In this document: positions 5,836-8,277 of the stretch, piece after piece
Layout of the letters: the number at the start of each line of letters is the position of its first letter
Numbering within the stretch: position 1 is the stretch's first letter
NCBI GenBank assembly: GCA_026706225.1
Contig: JAPOZE010000544.1
Location: 1 to 8,277 of the forward strand
Source of the DNA: Acidobacteriota bacterium
GTDB lineage: Bacteria; Acidobacteriota; Terriglobia; Versatilivoradales; Versatilivoraceae
Direction of reading: 5' to 3'
Length of the DNA: 8,277 nt
Made by a program: the position numbers and the translations under genes
Notes under the pieces: model-generated
Seen by the model: only the letters and a program-made list of their open reading frames with translations
Told to the model about the DNA's origin: nothing
The model's database searches: none

Positions 5836-5895
5836 CGGGTGGGGAAAGCAGCCCGCGATGGCCGGTTCCCCACTGCGGCGTCCTTGCCCCACCCG
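5836..5895 (+). repeat. Two mutually exclusive inverted repeats in the leader region
   Basis: CGGGTGGGG (5836-5844) is the reverse complement of CCCCACCCG (5887-5895). The overlapping GTGGGGAA (5839-5846) is the reverse complement of TTCCCCAC (5866-5873). The upstream arm can pair with only one partner at a time. The last arm also overlaps the proposed -35 box of the next gene. In such GC-rich DNA chance pairing is quite possible, so this is recorded as structure rather than as a proven switch. Confidence 0.35.
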
Positions 5896-5912
5896 GATCG
5901 ACGGGTTAGAAT
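5884..5912 (+). promoter_or_regulatory. Probable sigma70-type promoter of the heme-dehydrogenase gene
   Basis: A -35 box TTGCCC (5884-5889, four of six consensus) and a -10 box TAGAAT (5907-5912, five of six) are separated by exactly 17 bases. Transcription would start near 5919, leaving a leader of about 70 bases. This would make the dehydrogenase gene independent of the sialidase upstream. Confidence 0.45.
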
Positions 5913-5916
5913 CTCC

Positions 5917-5938
5917 CCGATTCGTCCAATGGAATCGG
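5917..5938 (+). repeat. 7-bp stem-loop at the proposed 5' end of the dehydrogenase transcript
   Basis: CCGATTC (5917-5923) pairs with GAATCGG (5932-5938) around an eight-base loop. If the promoter at 5884-5912 is correct, this stem lies at the very start of the mRNA, where it could protect against 5' decay. Read as DNA it could instead be a repressor site just downstream of the start point. Confidence 0.4.
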
Positions 5939-5989
5939 TGCTGGATCAGGGAAAGACCGGCGAATCTGAAATCGGAAACTGAGGGTCCC

Positions 5990-8277
5990 ATGCGTGGAAC
6001 AGTCCTGCTTGCCGCAGTGCTTTGGGCGGCGGCCGGTGGCGCAACCCCGGCTGCCGCGGAGGAAGGGTCGGAGAAGGAAAACGGGTTTCGAGACACCTAC
6101 GCCACTCTCAAACGAACCCTGTGGACCACCTCTCGGGTCAAGGGGTCTCCCGATCCTCCCAACCCCTTCCGCACCGAGGTGGCCTTCCCCCACCTGAGGT
6201 TCGAGCAGCCTTTGGAGTTGACCATCGCTCCCGGCAGCGATCGTCTGTTCGTGGTGGAGCGTTTCGGCAAGATTTTTTCTTTTGAAGCGGATCGGGAGAC
6301 CACCGAGGCCGAGTTGCTGATCGACCTCAAGAAGACCACCTACGGGTTGGCGTTCCACCCCAGGTTCCAGGAGAACGGCTACTTCTACGTCACCTACGTG
6401 CTGGACCCCATCAAGACCCTCCCCAAGGGCACCCGGATCTCACGCTTCCGGGTTCGGTCCGACAACCCCTACCAGGCCGATCCCGCCTCCGAAACCATCA
6501 TCTTTGAATGGCCTTCCGGCGGACACAACGGAGGCTGTCTCAGGTTCGGGCCCGACGGCTATCTCTACATCGCCACCGGAGACGGCAGCGGCATCGCCGA
6601 CGAGCTCGACACCGGACAGGACGTCTCCGACCTGCTGGCCTCCATTCTGAGGATCGACGTCGACCGCCCCGATCCGGGAATGACCTATGGGATTCCCAAG
6701 GACAACCCCTTTGTGGGCCGGAAGGGCGCCCGTGCGGAGATCTGGGCTTACGGCCTGCGCCAGATCTGGAAGATGAACTTCGACCGCCACACCGGAAATC
6801 TCTGGGCCGGAGAAGTGGGCCAGGACCTGTGGGAAATGATCTACCTGATCCAGCCGGGAGGCAACTACGGCTGGAGCGTCCAGGAAGGGAGCCACCCCTT
6901 CCGACCCGATCGCCGCCTGGGGCCTTCACCCATTCTGAAACCCGTCGTCGAGCACGGCCACGCCGATTTCCGCTCCATCACCGGAGGCTTTATCTATCGC
7001 GGCGAGCGGCTGCCGGAAATCGTCGGGACCTACGTCTACGGGGACTACGACACCGGACGTATCTGGGGGTTCCGCCACGACGGAGACCAGGTCAGCGACC
7101 ACCGGGAACTGGTCGACACCTCCTTCCGCATCATCGATTTCGGGCAGACCCACCAGGGCGCACTCTACGTGATGGACTTCATCGGGGGCCAGATTCATCG
7201 GCTGGTCCGCTCTCCGGCGGTGCGCCAACCCAACCGGTTCCCCCTCCGGCTGAGCCAGACAGGGCTCTTCTCCTCGGTGCGGGAGCACAAGCCCGCCCCC
7301 GGCCTGATTCCCTACTCGGTGAACTCGGAGCTCTGGTCCGACGCCGCCGTCAAGGAGCGCTGGATCGCCATCCCCGGGGACTCCCAGGTGGAATTCGACA
7401 CGGTGGAGTACCCGCAACCCGCGCCCGGCGCCCCCCTGGGCTGGCGTTTCCCTGACGGCACGGTGATCGTCAAGACCTTCTCCCTGGAACTGGAGGCCGG
7501 AAACCCGGACAGCCTCCACCGGGTGGAGACCCGCCTGCTCCACCAGGAGGCTCTCGGCGGAACCGAGGAGGTTGGAGACCAGTACTGGAAGGGATACTCC
7601 TACGTCTGGAACGAGGACCAGACCGACGCCACCCTGGTGGGAACGCGGGGCCTGAATCGAACCTATACCATTTCCGATCCGGAGGCCACGGGCGGAAAGC
7701 GCGAGCAGGTCTGGCGCTTTCCCAGCCGTGCCGAATGCACCCTCTGCCACACCGTGCCCGCCAAATACGTCCTGGGCTTGAACACCCTGCAGATGAACAA
7801 GGAGCACGACTACGGATGGACCACGGCCAACCAGTTGGAGGTGCTGCACCGGTTGGGGGTGTTCACCGAGCCGTTGCCCAAGTCGCCGTCAGCGCTTCCC
7901 AGAATCTACGACCACCTCGACCGGAACCGTTCTCTGGACGAGCGGGCCCGCGCCTACCTGCACTCCAATTGCGCCCACTGCCACCAGAAATGGGGAGGCG
8001 GCAATGCCGATTTTCTATTGCACGCAACCATCTCCCTGAAAGAGACCAGGACGTTGGACGTGACTCCCGGGCACGGAGATTTCGACATCGTCGACGGCCG
8101 CCTGCTGGCTCCGGGAGACCCGGACCGGTCCCTGATCCTCTACCGCATGACCAAGCTGGGTCTGGGGCGCATGCCGCACATCGCCTCCAACGTGGTCGAC
8201 CGGGAAGCCGTGGAGCTGATTCGGGAGTGGATCTCCAGCCTGCCGGCTAAAGCCGAGGTCGCCGCCAACCGGCCCTG
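5990..8277 (+). CDS. Exported glucose/sorbosone dehydrogenase-like propeller fused to a diheme c-type cytochrome region (3' end outside window)
   Basis: The frame stays open for 762 codons to the window edge, so the C-terminus is missing. A signal peptide (R2, hydrophobic 5-18, likely cleavage after A21-A-A23) sends it to the periplasm. Residues about 60-405 form a soluble-quinoprotein-type beta-propeller: G-G-H179-N-G-G carries the likely catalytic histidine, then G-D-G (near 195), Y-G-L-R257-Q258, G-E-V-G-Q-D-L-W and G-G-F-I-Y-R-G. A linker begins near 415 with P-Y-S-V-N-S-E-L-W-S-D, which I recall from HNE_0200/SO_2930-type diheme proteins. Two heme c sites follow: C583-T-L-C-H587 and C661-A-H-C-H665; M728 (R-M-P-H) may be a distal heme ligand. 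Likely role: oxidising a sugar or similar substrate with PQQ and passing electrons through its own hemes to the respiratory chain. The substrate is unknown. GAGGG at 5981-5985 precedes the ATG. Confidence 0.85.
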   Translation, partial: MRGTVLLAAVLWAAAGGATPAAAEEGSEKENGFRDTYATLKRTLWTTSRVKGSPDPPNPFRTEVAFPHLRFEQPLELTIAPGSDRLFVVERFGKIFSFEADRETTEAELLIDLKKTTYGLAFHPRFQENGYFYVTYVLDPIKTLPKGTRISRFRVRSDNPYQADPASETIIFEWPSGGHNGGCLRFGPDGYLYIATGDGSGIADELDTGQDVSDLLASILRIDVDRPDPGMTYGIPKDNPFVGRKGARAEIWAYGLRQIWKMNFDRHTGNLWAGEVGQDLWEMIYLIQPGGNYGWSVQEGSHPFRPDRRLGPSPILKPVVEHGHADFRSITGGFIYRGERLPEIVGTYVYGDYDTGRIWGFRHDGDQVSDHRELVDTSFRIIDFGQTHQGALYVMDFIGGQIHRLVRSPAVRQPNRFPLRLSQTGLFSSVREHKPAPGLIPYSVNSELWSDAAVKERWIAIPGDSQVEFDTVEYPQPAPGAPLGWRFPDGTVIVKTFSLELEAGNPDSLHRVETRLLHQEALGGTEEVGDQYWKGYSYVWNEDQTDATLVGTRGLNRTYTISDPEATGGKREQVWRFPSRAECTLCHTVPAKYVLGLNTLQMNKEHDYGWTTANQLEVLHRLGVFTEPLPKSPSALPRIYDHLDRNRSLDERARAYLHSNCAHCHQKWGGGNADFLLHATISLKETRTLDVTPGHGDFDIVDGRLLAPGDPDRSLILYRMTKLGLGRMPHIASNVVDREAVELIREWISSLPAKAEVAANRP

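Noticed and set aside
6926..7849. 307-codon minus-strand frame inside the dehydrogenase gene
   Set aside because: It is antisense to the continuous propeller-heme frame, with no start signal and no domain.

Overview
The window is a GC-rich (clearly above 60% by eye) stretch of bacterial chromosome with seven genes. No rRNA, tRNA, CRISPR, transposase or phage gene is visible. Secreted BNR-repeat proteins, a Tat-exported Gfo/Idh/MocA (GH109-like) enzyme, a beta-propeller dehydrogenase fused to c-type heme motifs, and an outer-membrane-like beta protein point to a Gram-negative environmental bacterium. Acidobacteriota or the Planctomycetota/Verrucomicrobiota group would fit. That placement is inferred from gene style only, as there is no taxonomic marker.

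Layout: (1) 68-634, minus: small exported beta-rich protein, probably outer membrane. (2) 635-967: divergent intergenic region without a convincing gene. (3) 968-2254, plus: exported protein with five Asp boxes but no canonical sialidase active-site motif; a GTG start is preferred. (4) 2292-2935, minus: two-gene toxin-antitoxin operon, an AbrB/MazE-like antitoxin followed by a PIN-domain RNase toxin joined by an ATGA overlap. Its promoter (TTGCAA, 17 bp, TATACT) has a perfect 9-bp inverted repeat bracketing the -10 box. (5) 3058-4389, minus: Tat-exported GH109-type oxidoreductase-fold glycosidase. (6) 4643-5770, plus: lipoprotein GH33 exo-sialidase with an essentially complete catalytic set, transcribed divergently from the GH109 gene. 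(7) 5771-5989: intergenic region with a perfect palindrome directly at the sialidase stop codon, possible competing stems and a plausible sigma70-type promoter. (8) 5990 to the window end, plus: exported glucose/sorbosone-dehydrogenase-like propeller fused to a C-terminal region with two CxxCH heme sites. It is still open at base 8277.

Working together: a sialidase that removes terminal sialic acid beside a GH109 candidate alpha-N-acetylgalactosaminidase suggests a small locus for trimming sialylated, mucin-like O-glycans outside the cytoplasm. The Asp-box protein could bind or cleave a related glycan. The heme-dehydrogenase could oxidise a released sugar and pass electrons to a respiratory chain, but it has its own probable promoter and the link rests only on proximity. 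The toxin-antitoxin pair looks like an independent cassette between the glycan genes. Bases 1-67 hold nothing recognisable.
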